DNA of 64,000 bases, taken from contig OZ020619.1 in the NCBI GenBank assembly GCA_963971575.1, forward strand, positions 20,404,813 to 20,468,812. Reading direction: 5' to 3'. Below are positions 10,602-21,650 of this stretch, piece after piece. The stretch is from Liopterus haemorrhoidalis. Its lineage: Eukaryota; Arthropoda; Insecta; Coleoptera; Dytiscidae. Below the pieces are notes generated by a model. It ran no database searches and was not told where the DNA came from. It saw only the letters and a list, made by a program, of their open reading frames with translations. The position numbers and the translations under genes were made by a program. Positions within the stretch are counted from its first letter, which is position 1, and each line of letters opens with the position of its first letter.

Positions 10602-11400
10602 GTAAGTAATTTTTATTTTATATTCTATAACTTTATGTAAACAAACGCTGCAACTCTGTAAAATGTAAATATTTATGTAATTTAGATGTCAGAATTTTAC
10701 TACATTGTTTACATGAAGTTACAAAACGTTAGAGGCATAATTGAAATACTGCAATATAAGTTATCTATTTTAATATAAAATTTAATTCGGTAAACATGTA
10801 TAAATTGTTTTTATAGAATTAAACTTTATTTTAATTAAAATCACTCTAACTTTACATAACCTATAAAAGTTATACAAACAAATAAGTTCACAACGGACTA
10901 TGTACGCCGGTAAGCTAGTAGTGTCATGCGTCAGTTAGAAGGGGTATGACGTCACACGTCGTTTTCGCGCGCTACATACATTTATGATTTTTTTAAGCCT
11001 TCACATTACAAAATAAAAATAAATAAAAACTGTTTTTATGTTTATATGCTACAAGAGGAATATAATAAAAAAAATTTTAAAATCATGCCTTATTAAAATT
11101 TAAAAAAAAATTTATGCCTTAAAATTTAAAAAAATTATCCCCTATTATTTTTTTATATTTTTTTCCCCCTTTTTTTTTGGTCTTGGCGACTATGGCCATT
11201 AACCAGTATTTAAACATTTATGGGGAAAAATAGGAGTAGAAATAAATTGATAAATATACTGAAGGGTGTATCTGCGTTGCCATTAATGTTTGTTATTGCG
11301 TTGCCATTAGCGTCCGTCACAGCGGAACGTCAGTAAACTGTAGCTAGACTAATCTAGGGATCATGGAAAATTATACAACAGAGTTATGTATCATAATTAT
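10602..11400. other. No gene recognised
   Basis: AT-rich sequence containing the possible right arm of the 10.3-kb element (TGACGTCACACGTCGTTTTC near 10948) and T/A-rich low-complexity sequence at 11040-11180. Confidence 0.4.
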
Positions 11401-11709
11401 TTATATTTTGATTTTATTCCTCGTAATAAAATCATAAATAAGTTTAAATAATTTTTCGTTTTTACTCATAACGAGACAACTCATATTAGTTGGTAAAGAA
11501 ATTTCCATTGAAATTAAATTTGATATAAGAGTTATTCTGTCATTATTAAACTTTGGACAGGCGAATATTATGTGGTTCACGTCCTCTGGAGTAGAGTTGT
11601 CGCAAGAACAAAATGGCGTTGGCGCCATATTTATTTTGTATAAATGAATCTTTGCAAACGTATGGTCAAATTTCATACGACAGACACAGTTGTTATGAGT
11701 CCTCTATTA

Positions 11710-12236
11710 TGGCCCGGTTACACGATGCCAGTAACTTGTGCAAGTACTGGCCCAAGTACTTGTGCCAGTACTTGCACAAGTCGTTTTGTCGTTTACACGT
11801 ATTCCAGTATCTTATTTAAGTAACCTTGCAAAGAACCCGAAACACACTGCAAAATGTAGATGCTTCCAATTATTTTTTATGCGTAAAACCGTCTCTTTAA
11901 CACGCCAATTTTCGATGTCTAACCTAATTTTATGTGTTTTATGCGTACGTCTATCTAAACAAAAATGAATCGGCGCCAAAAACTACATTTATTAAAAAAA
12001 GGTGTGAAAAAGTTTGTTTTTGTAACCGCGAAAATACATCAGCTGTTCATGGCGGCCATTTTTAAGTCACTGGCACGGCTACTTGTGCCAGTAAATAGGA
12101 ACGGTTTCTATTCACTTGACTTGCATGAGATACTTGTGCCAGTACTGGCACCAATACTGCATGTACGTTTACACGATGCCAGTAACTGGTGCAAGTACTT
12201 ACTGGTGCAAGTTACTTGCATCGTGTAACTGAGCCA
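11710..12236. mobile_element. PIF/Harbinger-like MITE with internal subrepeats
   Basis: The ends are TGGCCCGGTTACACGATGC and, inverted, TGGCTCAGTTACACGATGC, with TTA on both sides (11707-11709, 12237-12239), the 3-bp duplication of the PIF/Harbinger group. Both ends carry several copies of CAAGTACTGGCACAAGTA-type inverted subrepeats. It sits between the RNase H and tail regions of the LINE. Confidence 0.75.
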
Positions 12237-13538
12237 TTAAGGTCGGAATGAAACCATGGTCTATTGGGCAGAGAAGGCTGTAAGGCTCCATAATGTTTAC
12301 CTTTATATTTTATTGACAGTTGATATTCTTTATCCCATGTTTTGTTTAAATAATTTTTGTAGTAGGAACACGCGTCAGATGGTATAACTGTTGGTTCTAT
12401 TAACTGTCCGGAAAAAATCGCCTCTTTCGCTATAATATCCAGACTGCTTTTACTTTAATGCCTTTTAAATACAAAATATTTATGTCTTGTAGTATGTCAT
12501 AGATTACGTTAACATTTTTGTGAGAGAAATTAGGGTATTTAAGTTTTTGTAAAGCACTTTTACTATCTAAAAAAATTACACAGTTTTGTTGGATATGGGT
12601 ATTAGTTAAGATGTATTTAATACAAAATTTTATTGCTTGCATTTCTGCGGTATAAATAGTATAGTAATCGGGTAGTTTAAAAGATTGATTGAGATTGTTT
12701 GAAGAGTCAATAAATGCGCAACCTGTACCGTCAGATGATTTGGACGCATCTGTGAACAAGAAACGCGTGTTAGGCCATTTATTGTTTATTTCTTTCCAAG
12801 TAAACTGAAAATTATTTTGCGGAAGATTAGCGTCAATTATGAAAGAACTATTTGGAAGTGAATACGAGTAGTGTGTAGTAAAGCACGGTAATATATGGTT
12901 TGGGTTTTGTAGTAGAAGGGTGTTTTTAATGTGAAGAAAGCTTTCTATTAGTGGTGGTAATGTTTTCTGACGCCAATATTTCGATGTTAATACCTCTGTA
13001 GCTAATTGTGCCACGGGTATTTGAGCGTTTCTATTTAAACGTAAAAGCATAAATTTGTAGGATAAATATCTCCTTCTTAAGCTTAGAGGCATAATATGTG
13101 CTTCTGCTAAAAGAGCGTTAACAGGGGTTGAGTGTAGTTCCCCGATAGCTATGCGAACCACTTTATTTTTCAAAGTTTCTAATGTTTTGAGGATATAATT
13201 ATATGTAATCCCATATAATACACAACCATAGTCAATAATCGACAGTATCAGATTTTTATAAAGCATAAGTAAAGTGGATGGGTCAGCTCCCCAGTTAAAT
13301 TTGGCGACAGTACGTAGGATATTTAATCGGTTTTCAAATTTATTTACTACGTAATTAATATGTTTGCGCCAGGTAAGTTTACAGTCTATGTATATACCTA
13401 GGAATCTAACCACTGGGACTATTTTATATGTTAGATTATCTAGGGTCATAAAGTCAGGAATTTTAGTTCGGCGGCGGGTATACACTGATATGACTGTTTT
13501 TTCAAATGAGATATTGAAACCGTTGCATAGGATCCAGT

Positions 13539-13758
13539 CAGTGGCGGATCAAGCCTTCGCCGGGCCCAAGGCATTTTTGATTTTCGGGCCCCCAACCTAT
13601 GATTTACGGGCCCTCAACCTATGTTTTACGGGACCTCAACCTAGAGGCGTTCAAAGAGAAGAGCAAAAAAAAAAGACCTCACCTCCTAAATCCGGGCCCT
13701 TGAAAATTACGGGCCCAAGACAAATGTCTTTTTTGTCTCATGCGAAGATCCGTCACTG
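13539..13758. mobile_element. hAT MITE inside LINE RT
   Basis: It starts CAGTGGCGGATC and ends GATCCGTCACTG, flanked by perfect 8-bp GATCCAGT duplications (13531-13538, 13759-13766). It is 220 bp with repeated CGGGCCC motifs and is non-coding. Confidence 0.9.
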
Positions 13759-15564
13759 GATCCAGTCATTAAACTGCCGCATTGCAATATTCAGCTCGTA
13801 GCGTGTGTCCGAGTAAGTTAAACCTGAGACATACACGCATTTATCATCTGCAAACTGTAAGGTTTTTATATTTGGTTTGCATATATAGCGAAGATCATGA
13901 GTATATATATTGAACAAAATTGGAGACAGAACAAGGCCCTGGGGCAGTCCCTGAAAACATTTTCTTGGTCCTATAAGTGTACCGTAGAGTTTAATATAAA
14001 TTTTTCTACATGTTAATAAATTTATAATACAGTTGCACATTTTAATAGGAATGCCGATGGTTACCATTTTTTGATACATAATTTTAATATTAACATGATC
14101 AAATGCACCCTTCAGATCTATGAATAATGCGGATAAATAATGGTTATGTGAGTTACTTAATTGTATGTCGCATAGCAGATTAGCTAAATTATCAACAGTA
14201 TTTCTGCCTCTTCTGCAACCGTCTTGGTAAAATGGCAAAGTATCATAGTGCTCAAGCCACCATTCTAACCTGATTTTTATTAATCTTTCGTATGTTTTCA
14301 TAACGCATGAAAACAAGGATATCGGACGATAAGAGCTGGCTATTTTAGCATCTTTATTTGGTTTCAGGATAGGAATAACATGTTGGATCGACCATTCTGA
14401 AATGGATGACTCATTGATCCAAATATCATTGATGATATTTAGAAGTAATAATTTAGCATTATTCGCTAGGTTGTAGAACATAGGGTAGTGTATTTGATCA
14501 TGTCCAGGTGAAGTGTTTGTTGTTGATTTTAGGCAGTGATTTAGTTCTTTGAGTGAAAAGGGATTATTTAGGTCGTTATTATTTTCGCTTATAAAGAGTG
14601 AAAACTGTTCTTGGCATGTAGGGGGGGTTAAGTTATCTAAAAATTCAGTAACCCACTCTGTATTTGCAGGAGGTGTGTTGGAAGGTTTGATTTTGTTCTT
14701 ATTCAGTATTTTTATTTTTTTCCATACCTCTGATATATTAGTAGATTTATTAATTTTTTCACAGAATTGTCGCCAAGATTGTCTTTTTTTGTGATTATAA
14801 AGATGCTTGCTTTTTGCAATGGCTCTCTTACATTCGATAAAATTATCTAAATTTGGTAATAATTTGTAACAATTTAATCTGTTTTTTACCTCGCTGTGTT
14901 GTTTTTTACAATCCTCGTCCCACCATGGAGAAGCACGAAACGAATTAACTTCTTTTGGATATTTTTTTGGAATATTATTTTCAGCAGATTTGTTGACAAT
15001 TTCAATAAAAGTATCATACTTTTCTTCAAAGGTTAGGGGTACAAATGAATTTTCATTAATGTTATTTGTAAGTGTGAGGGAAGTTGCATAACAATCGGGC
15101 CAGTTCGCCTTTTTTTATATTCCAGATGGAACTAGGAAAAATTTTGAAATTATTATTAGTTTTTACGTTAAATTTTATTTGAATTGGAAAATGGTTTGAA
15201 CTAGAGATGGGAATTTCGGCTCAGTTTGCGGAACCGGATCAGTGCAGGTCGTTCAGTTTGCTGAGCCGGCTGTTTGATCCGGCTCAGTGATCCGGTTAAG
15301 TAAATTTGTCCCTGAGAAACAGGTCGGTCAGTCGTCAGTTCTCCCACCGTTCAATACGATTGTAAGTTTGGAATATGTAGGTAGAACGTCGGTCAGATGG
15401 CTCTTGCATTATATGAACAGACAGCGGAAAGCGGCAATGCATATTGGACTGTAATAAATGCGATAAAAACGTCTGAATATTTGCCGCTTTATTGCCTTTA
15501 TTCTTGTTAATATTCTTAGTATGAATTCAAGACTAAAGACGTAAATTATGACTTATTCACAAAT

Positions 15565-15567
<3 letters not shown>

Positions 15568-15608
<41 letters not shown>
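15568..15608. repeat. (CT)n microsatellite
   Basis: About 20 uninterrupted CT units within the hAT element. Confidence 0.95.
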
Positions 15609-15612
<4 letters not shown>

Positions 15613-15779
15613 TCCTCATTATCTTGTTACAAAGAAATAATGAAGTTAAATAAATAAAAATCTATAGAAGTGAATTATCTTCTTTGCATTTTACATTTAA
15701 CAATTGTAAAATGAAATTAACATTTTTGCCGGTTTAATAGTAAACAAACAATTCACCAGATGTGTTAAGTTTATGGCGA

Positions 15780-16135
15780 TGTTTAGTTTGCGGAACCGGA
15801 TCAGTGGAGGTTGTTCAGTTTCCGAGATACAGGTCGGTCGTTCGTTCGTTCGTAGGTAGTACGTCGCTTAGAGCCGGGTAAACACTTTCCCGAGACACAG
15901 GTCGGTCGTTCGTTTGTAGGTAGAACGTCGCTAAGAGCCGGTTCTTGCAATATATGAACTGAACACGGGTCAGTTAGTTGTCGAACGGGCGGTCGTTCGT
16001 TCGTAGGTAGAACGTCGCTTATAGAGATGGGAATTTCGGTTCAGTTTGCGGAACCGGATCAGTGGAGGTTGTTCAGTTTCCGAGACACAGGTCTGTCGTT
16101 CGTTCGTTCGTAGGTAGTACGTCGCTTAGCCCCGG
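15780..16135 (+). repeat. Internal subrepeats of the TAGAGATGGG hAT element
   Basis: Four copies of a unit containing GGTCGGTCGTTCGTTCGTAG and GTAG-ACGTCGCT (near 15830, 15900, 15990, 16090). The last is preceded by a second copy of the element's left terminus TAGAGATGGGAATTTCGG at 16022. Confidence 0.7.
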
Positions 16136-16304
16136 ATCTTATCTAACATTTTTGAAACAAACAATTCACTTTATGTAGCTACTGTATTTTAAACCAGATG
16201 TGTTAAGTTTATGGCGATGTTCATTGCCCTTATAAATCGGACATCTGGGATTTGGGTAATATTTTTAATATTTTTATATAGTACGGTTGTAAGAATACAG
16301 ACTA

Positions 16305-16500
16305 AAGCTGCATTCCCACCTCAGTAATTTAACACTCTGTGCGTTGTAGATAGTTTTTAAACGAGTGCAATTGGTATGATCGGACAAGCTCGTACTATCT
16401 CGCTCAACAGTAGTATAGCAACGACAAAGCACGAGCATGTCCGATCATACCAAATGACAGCGTACAACGTATAGATTTACAGAGGTGGGAATGCAGCTTT
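16305..16500. mobile_element. Nested TIR MITE, 196 bp
   Basis: Perfect inverted ends AAGCTGCATTCCCACCTC with AGACTA on both sides (16299-16304, 16501-16506). A second internal inverted pair, TTGGTATGATCGGACA and its complement, brackets the centre. Confidence 0.8.
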
Positions 16501-17524
16501 AGACTATTTAGTTTCAAATAAACTGCCCTACAAATTGATGACAAAATACACTTTAAATATACATTACAAGCCGGGTTCTCGCGAAGTTCAACATGACATC
16601 GATCCAGATCCGGATCACTCCGGTCACTGCTCACAATCGCCCGACCAATCGTATCCTTGAAACTTGAAACTATAGAGTGAGCCGTGAGCCGGCTCATTTC
16701 AATTTGGTAAACCGTGTCACTTCGGTCAGTGTACTGAGCCGGCTCAGGGAGCCGGTTCGTTCATGAACGACCCATCTCTAGTTTGAACCCATAGTATTGT
16801 TGATTGTACTCCACGAAATACTAGGAGCAAGAGTAGGAGAACAAATGGATAAATCAATTGCTGACTTAGTACTGTCTAGACTGGTAAAAAGGGTCGGAGA
16901 TCCATCATTTAATAAGGTTAAAGATGAGTCTGTTAAAAATTCTAGTATTGCTCTACCTTCACGGTTACATTTTTCGCTACCCCATGTGTTGTGGTGAGCG
17001 TTAAAATCTCCGCACATAATTATAGGAGGCGGAAAATATGTTATAATATTGTTCCAAAATGCTTTATTTGTATTGTGACCCGGTTGACAATAGATAGAAA
17101 TTAAGGTAAATGGGTTCTTTTTTGTGTATATTTTAACAGCCGAAATTTGAATTTTTTCTGTGCAAAAATTACTACAGTCTAAACGTGAATATTTTATACC
17201 ATGTTTTATGAACATACATGAACCGCCGTAGTCGTCTGGTCGATCGGAACGGACTGTATTATAGCCGTTTAGTTTGAATGTTTCGGAAGGCTTAAGCCAA
17301 GTCTCGGAGATAGCTGCACATTGTATTTTATTAGAAAATGCTAAAGATTCTAAAAAAGTTTTATTTGATTTAAGAGAACGTACATTCCATTGCAAAATAT
17401 TGTATGTGTCCATTTAGGCCATTTAATAGAGAATCATAACACTTTTGTATATGAGGCTCTATAATGGCAGAACCAGTATTGTTTTCTGAAATAAGATTAT
17501 ATAAACTTGTGTATAAATCTTTAA

Positions 17525-18831
17525 CAGTCGTATTTATAGTCAGCGTGTAAAAGTCGTGGTTGTTATGTACACTTCCACGCATCAAATACGCGTGGATCAT
17601 AATGGTATTTATATTAGTATTTACACGTCCGTGCAATACTTAGCAACGTGCATCCAAATTTTATGTCACAACATCGCAAATTATAAATTTCTGGTATAAT
17701 CTCAGCAAGCCAGTATCGTTTGTTTTTGTGACATTAGTCATATGTCACAATAATTGGCGACGTTGTACCTTTCCTCCTATGGGGTAGCAGGATTTTGTAC
17801 AGAGTTAAGATATAGTTAGTAGCAGCATATCGGCCATCCCCAATTAGAATGCCATTAATCGCGCCAATTTAAAAATCCCTGAAAATGGTACTCGCCTCCC
17901 AAATTCTTGAATCATGGGCGCTTCCTCGCTACTTAGCCTTTATATCCATGATCCAGCAGTTAGCATCACATATTACCTGAACGTTCAGGGAAAAATATCC
18001 TTTCCGGTTGATATATATTGCTGGATTAGGACCTCCAGGATTTTTTATTTTTTTGTGGTTACAGTCGATATCGCCCACGATTCCTGGCATTTCCGCAACC
18101 CTGTGGAACTCTTCTTTTTTTCTTAGCAATTCATATGCTGTATTTGGGAATTTAACAAATTTGTTTAAATGTCCCGCTAAAGCACAAACAACTATTTTTT
18201 ATTATTATCGACCTGGTCGATTGAGAAAAACGATGTAAATCAGCAATGTCTTGTTGATATGCCCCTTTCGCTAAAGAACGATTAGTTGCTAAAACTTGCA
18301 CTTCAACAGATATCGGTAACCCTTTCATATTATTAATAGCTACCAAATCATTTTTTACCAATTGTACAACTTTTCGAGCACTATCTTTACTCATTCTATA
18401 TATTTTTCGAAATTCTAAATCATTATATTTATAAAGTGGATTAATCCGAATCTATAAACCTTTTCTTGCATTGCGTCGGCCGATTCTCCTAATATTTTGG
18501 ACATATTCCTTCCTCTATTGCAGTTCCCCAAAATCCATATCTAAGTAAATTGATATTTTATATGTTTTAATTATTTGGCATAACTTAAATAATAATTTAT
18601 TAAATAATAAATTAATAATATAAATAACTTAAATTGAAATTAAAAATAACCTTCTTGCAAAAAGTTCCTTACACGTTGCTTACACGATAGTTTTGGTACG
18701 TGGAAAAATTACCAAACAGTGGAAGCTGTACGGCCTCCTTACACGCATAAACTGTGTCTATAAATACGGTTTTTTTACCACGCACCTTGCACGAAAATTT
18801 ACACGTTTCCATAGTACTATAAATACGGCTG
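17525..18831 (-). mobile_element. PIF/Harbinger element, degenerate
   Basis: Inverted ends CAGTCGTATTTATAG and CAGCCGTATTTATAG with TAA on both sides (17522-17524, 18832-18834). It contains a broken HARBI1-type transposase. It interrupts ORF1 of the I-clade LINE, so it is younger than the LINE. Confidence 0.8.
17929..18394 (-). pseudogene. HARBI1-like (PIF/Harbinger) transposase fragment
   Basis: Two overlapping minus-strand frames give the N-terminal helix-turn-helix part (SVEVQVLATNRSLAKGAYQQ, DIADLHRFSQSTRSIII) and then the start of the DDE_Tnp_4 nuclease (MPGIVGDIDCNHKKI, then NRKGYFSLNVQVICDANCWI). GxIDCxH carries the first catalytic Asp. The frame stops at DIKAK just before the segment carrying the second Asp, and the remainder is missing. 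A frameshift lies near 18140. Confidence 0.82.
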
Positions 18832-19119
18832 TAAATGATTTATAAGGGATATTTTGTATTTGGGTTTGCGTTGCCAGTAAGTGGGTCTGGGGAGCATATG
18901 GATTGCGAACAATAACGGCTCGCGATGTGCGCTCTTCTGATGAAGGCCGTGGAACGTATTGGGCTGATGCTGTACTATCAGCTGTTTTAAAGTTTGATGA
19001 ATTAGTCATATTTTGGTTTTGATTATGAACTTTAAATGTTGGTTTTCTAGGTCGTGAGAGCAATGCTTGATTTATTGTGGTTACGGTCTCATTTTGTTCC
19101 TGAAGAGAAGCTAATGCTG

Positions 19120-19990
19120 TAAATCGAATATTTTTATTTAAATTTAATTTAAATATTAGATAATTGGGAATGTACAGAGGGGAAGGATTATAAAAAATTG
19201 TATTTTCCTTTTCAATTTATTAAATCCCCCTTGCTTTGATAAAATTTGTTGAATCCACATGAGTCAACCGTCCCAAATTTTGTGAGATTTTTGCATTATA
19301 TAAAAACTCGAAGGAACCCTAAGCAAGAAAACAAGGGTGACCAGATAGTAATTAAAGATATGAGAAATATTTTTGAAGGAGATTTATTTATATATCTAAT
19401 AATCTTTCAAACATACTTGTACTACAAAAAAAATAGTTTGTTAATAAAATAATAAGATAACTACACAAAATATAAACTAAATAATATAAACCATAATAAA
19501 AGATCAAAATTATTGGATAACCTACCAAGTATTTATAACTGCAGATAAAAAGAAAGTTTTGTTGACTGGTCAAGGTGTAATTGACCTTGTGAGATATACC
19601 ATCAAGCACTGGCATACAATCTGCAAGGTACAGAAGAGGACAACCCAAGAACACTGTCAATCTTAAAATCGACACGAGTAAACTCCCATTTCTAGTTAAC
19701 CGATTTTTACCAAAAGTTGATCAACTCGTGCCATTGATGTCAAAAGCTTAAATATGAAGTTTCATAAAAATCCTTTCAGCCGAATTTGCTCTGCACGTGT
19801 ACACAGACAGACGGACGGACAGACATCATGCTAAAAATAGTCAAAACGTTATGTAGGGACCTCAATTCGTGGAGATCACAATATCTCCATATGTTGGCGG
19901 TCGGTAAAAAAAAATCAATTTACTATGCAACTATTCGCCTAATAAGTTATAACCCACTTAATTTTGAAATGAAAATCTCGGTCCTTAATC
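19120..19990. other. No gene recognised; repeat debris
   Basis: AT-rich sequence. Near 19800-19900 lies a fragment with CAGACAGACGGACGGACAGA and GACCTCAATTCGTGGAGATC, resembling the ends of dispersed elements. Nothing else is supportable. Confidence 0.4.
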
Positions 19991-19994
19991 TCTT

Positions 19995-20850
19995 AATTTG
20001 TTTCTTTTTAGGGTTTTGTTGGTATGACCACCAAAAAAACTCTTATAACGTCACTTATGTGTCTATCATTTTTATTTTTTAAAAGTCAATTCTTTTTATG
20101 GGATTTTTGTCAAAACTATGTCATAAAACTTTTGTCCTCCACCCTATCTCTCACAGGGGTTGATCTAAATATCTGAAAAAAAATCTCCATAATGAAAATT
20201 GATGTGAACCGGAATAGTTCAACAGGAATTTTTGATCAGATTTGTATAGTTTTAATAAACTATGAATAATTGTAATGAATATATTTTATATTTATTATGT
20301 CAAAATTCCTCTCCTCAGCTGTCATAACAAATTATTCCCTAGTTAGAGTTACATTAATATACATATACATAAAAACTAATATGTATAACAAACACGACAA
20401 GATTAGTTTTCCGAAAAATGTCGATTTTTTTGTGTCGTGGATAGAAAAAAAAAATTATTGTGTGGTATCAAAAGAAATCTCTTAAGATGCAGATTAAGGA
20501 ACGAAAGTAGTTTTTTTAAATTGTTTTTTTAACACGATTTTAGCCAAAAATGTGCTAAACAAGTTCTTGTCCCGCCCCCTTTCACCCAAAGGGGTTAAAC
20601 TAAAATACTGAAAAAATTATAGGTAAATAATGTACATTGATCTGGGCCGGAAACGTACGGGAGGAATTTTTGCTCCGATTGCGTTTTTGACAAATATTGC
20701 AATTTTTGTGTTTTTGATAAAATTAATTATTTTTTAATTCATGGCTAAATTATGGCTAATAATGTTATGGATTTTTTGTATTTATGGCTAAGATTGTGTC
20801 TTTTTATGAAATTAAAAATATACTAAAAAAGTTTTAACAGCTGAGGACTG
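19995..20850 (+). repeat. GTAGGTAT dispersed repeat, copy D (degenerate, at least two fragments)
   Basis: Starts near 20010 with TAGGGTTTTGTTGGTATGAC and CTTATAACGTCACTTATGTG. The GTCTG tract is missing. AACAGGAATTTTTGATCAGA follows at 20221, and a second fragment with GTGTGGTATCAAAAGAAATC runs from 20459. Confidence 0.6.
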
Positions 20851-21244
20851 AATTTTGAACACCACACCAACACATTGCTAAACTCCATTCACAATAAATA
20901 TGAGATGACGTCACACTTGGTTAATTTAAGTACCAACGTTATGATATGTTTTAATCAACATCAATCCATAACTCAGTACATTTATTTATTTAATGTTGGT
21001 AAATTTTTCCAATGTTGTGAGTTTGTAATTGGATTGTTCAATCGTTATAGGTTGACATGTAAGTGCTTATTTAGTGAGGTTATATTTTATTTTTTTTAAT
21101 TTTACTGTAATAAATGCCCAAAGCTCTTAGTAGCCGTGCACAAAGGATGGTTTTGTCTCTTATTAATTATTTTGAAAGATAATTAATTTGATGTTAGGAG
21201 AGCATGTTACTGTCGACACTATTAATATAAAATTACATGAAAGG

Positions 21245-21650
21245 GGTACCTTTGTAAACTACCATTTCTAACAGAGTGATTAAGACTAAAATTTAAGGGT
21301 TTTTTAAAACTCATAAAAGAGTAGTAGATATCAAATTTTAGCTTGATCGTAGCAATAGTTTTCGAGATATTGGTCGAGTTAATTTTTAAAAATTGCAATG
21401 GTACCTTAGTAAACTACCATTTCTTACAGAGCGATTGAGACCAAAATTGTAGGGTTTTTTAAGACTCATAAAAGAGTATTAGATATAAAATTTTAGCTGG
21501 ATCGTAGCAATAGTTTTCGAGATATAGGTAGAGTTAATTTTTTAAAACTGCAATGGTACCTTAGTAAACTACCATTTCTTACAGAGCGATTCAGACCAAA
21601 CTTTAAGGGTTTTTTAAAGCTCATAAAAGAGTAATAGATATCAAATATGA
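21245..21650 (+). repeat. Tandem repeat, 155-bp unit, about 2.6 copies
   Basis: Copies begin at 21245, 21400 and 21555 with GGTACCTTWGTAAACTACCA. Each holds AGGGTTTTTTAARACTCATA and TCGTAGCAATAGTTTTCGAG. The spacing is exactly 155 bp twice. Confidence 0.9.

Larger units (their letters stand above)
15202..16780. mobile_element. hAT element with TAGAGATGGG ends, non-autonomous
   Basis: Inverted ends TAGAGATGGG with 8-bp GTTTGAAC duplications (15194-15201, 16781-16788). The 1579-bp body has no transposase. It contains CCGGCTCAG-rich subterminal motifs, a CT microsatellite (15568-15608), several copies of GGTCGGTCGTTCGTTCGTAG followed by GTAGAACGTCGCT, and an internal copy of its own left end at about 16022. 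A second MITE (16305-16500) is nested inside. Confidence 0.85.
11401..17413 (-). pseudogene. LINE ORF2: endonuclease, RT, RNase H, Cys/His tail
   Basis: ORF2 begins MDTYNILQWNVRSLK at 17413. Endonuclease motifs: QWNVRS, ETWL, GDFNAHH and SNHFPI (the last split by the hAT at 15202). RT motifs at 13759-14481: YRPISL, ALFIDLKGAFDHV, QGLPQGLVLSPILF and the catalytic FADD. A hAT MITE then splits DWI from the RT thumb; removing it and one duplication restores the frame into the 12430-13485 segment. RNase H: FLFTDASKSSDGTG, then EMQAI and LDSKSAL; it stops at AVWIL. The next frame resumes at IIAKEAIFSG, so the usual PSHxGIxGNExAD segment is deleted with a frameshift. The tail (11401-11709) has a C-x-C...H...C pattern (FCSCDN, NHIIFACP). 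Inactive, but well preserved apart from insertions. Confidence 0.85.
11401..19119 (-). mobile_element. I-clade LINE retrotransposon, five insertions nested inside
   Basis: Read on the minus strand the order is ORF1 C-terminal part, AP endonuclease, reverse transcriptase, RNase H and a Cys/His tail, the layout of the I clade. It is interrupted by a Harbinger element (17525-18831), a hAT element (15202-16780, itself holding a MITE), a hAT MITE (13539-13758) and a Harbinger-like MITE (11710-12236). Taking the insertions out leaves a nearly continuous element of about 4.1 kb. The 5' end appears truncated near 19120 and no long poly-A is visible at the 3' side. Confidence 0.85.
17370..19119 (-). 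pseudogene. LINE ORF1 C-terminal part, split by a Harbinger element
   Basis: On the minus strand 19119-18835 encodes a polar region (NETVTTINQALLSRPRKPTF ... EERTSRAVIVRNPYAP ... NIPYKSF). After the Harbinger element it continues at 17524-17370 with VKDLYTSLYNLISENN ... CYDSLLNGLNGHIQYFAMEC. It overlaps the ORF2 start by about 14 codons in another frame, as ORF1/ORF2 junctions of I-type LINEs often do. No zinc knuckles are visible; they may have been in the missing 5' part. Confidence 0.6.

Noticed and set aside
17929..18238. Plus-strand frames over the Harbinger transposase
   Set aside because: The minus strand gives the recognisable IDCNH and NRKGYFSLNVQV motifs; the plus frames are shadows.
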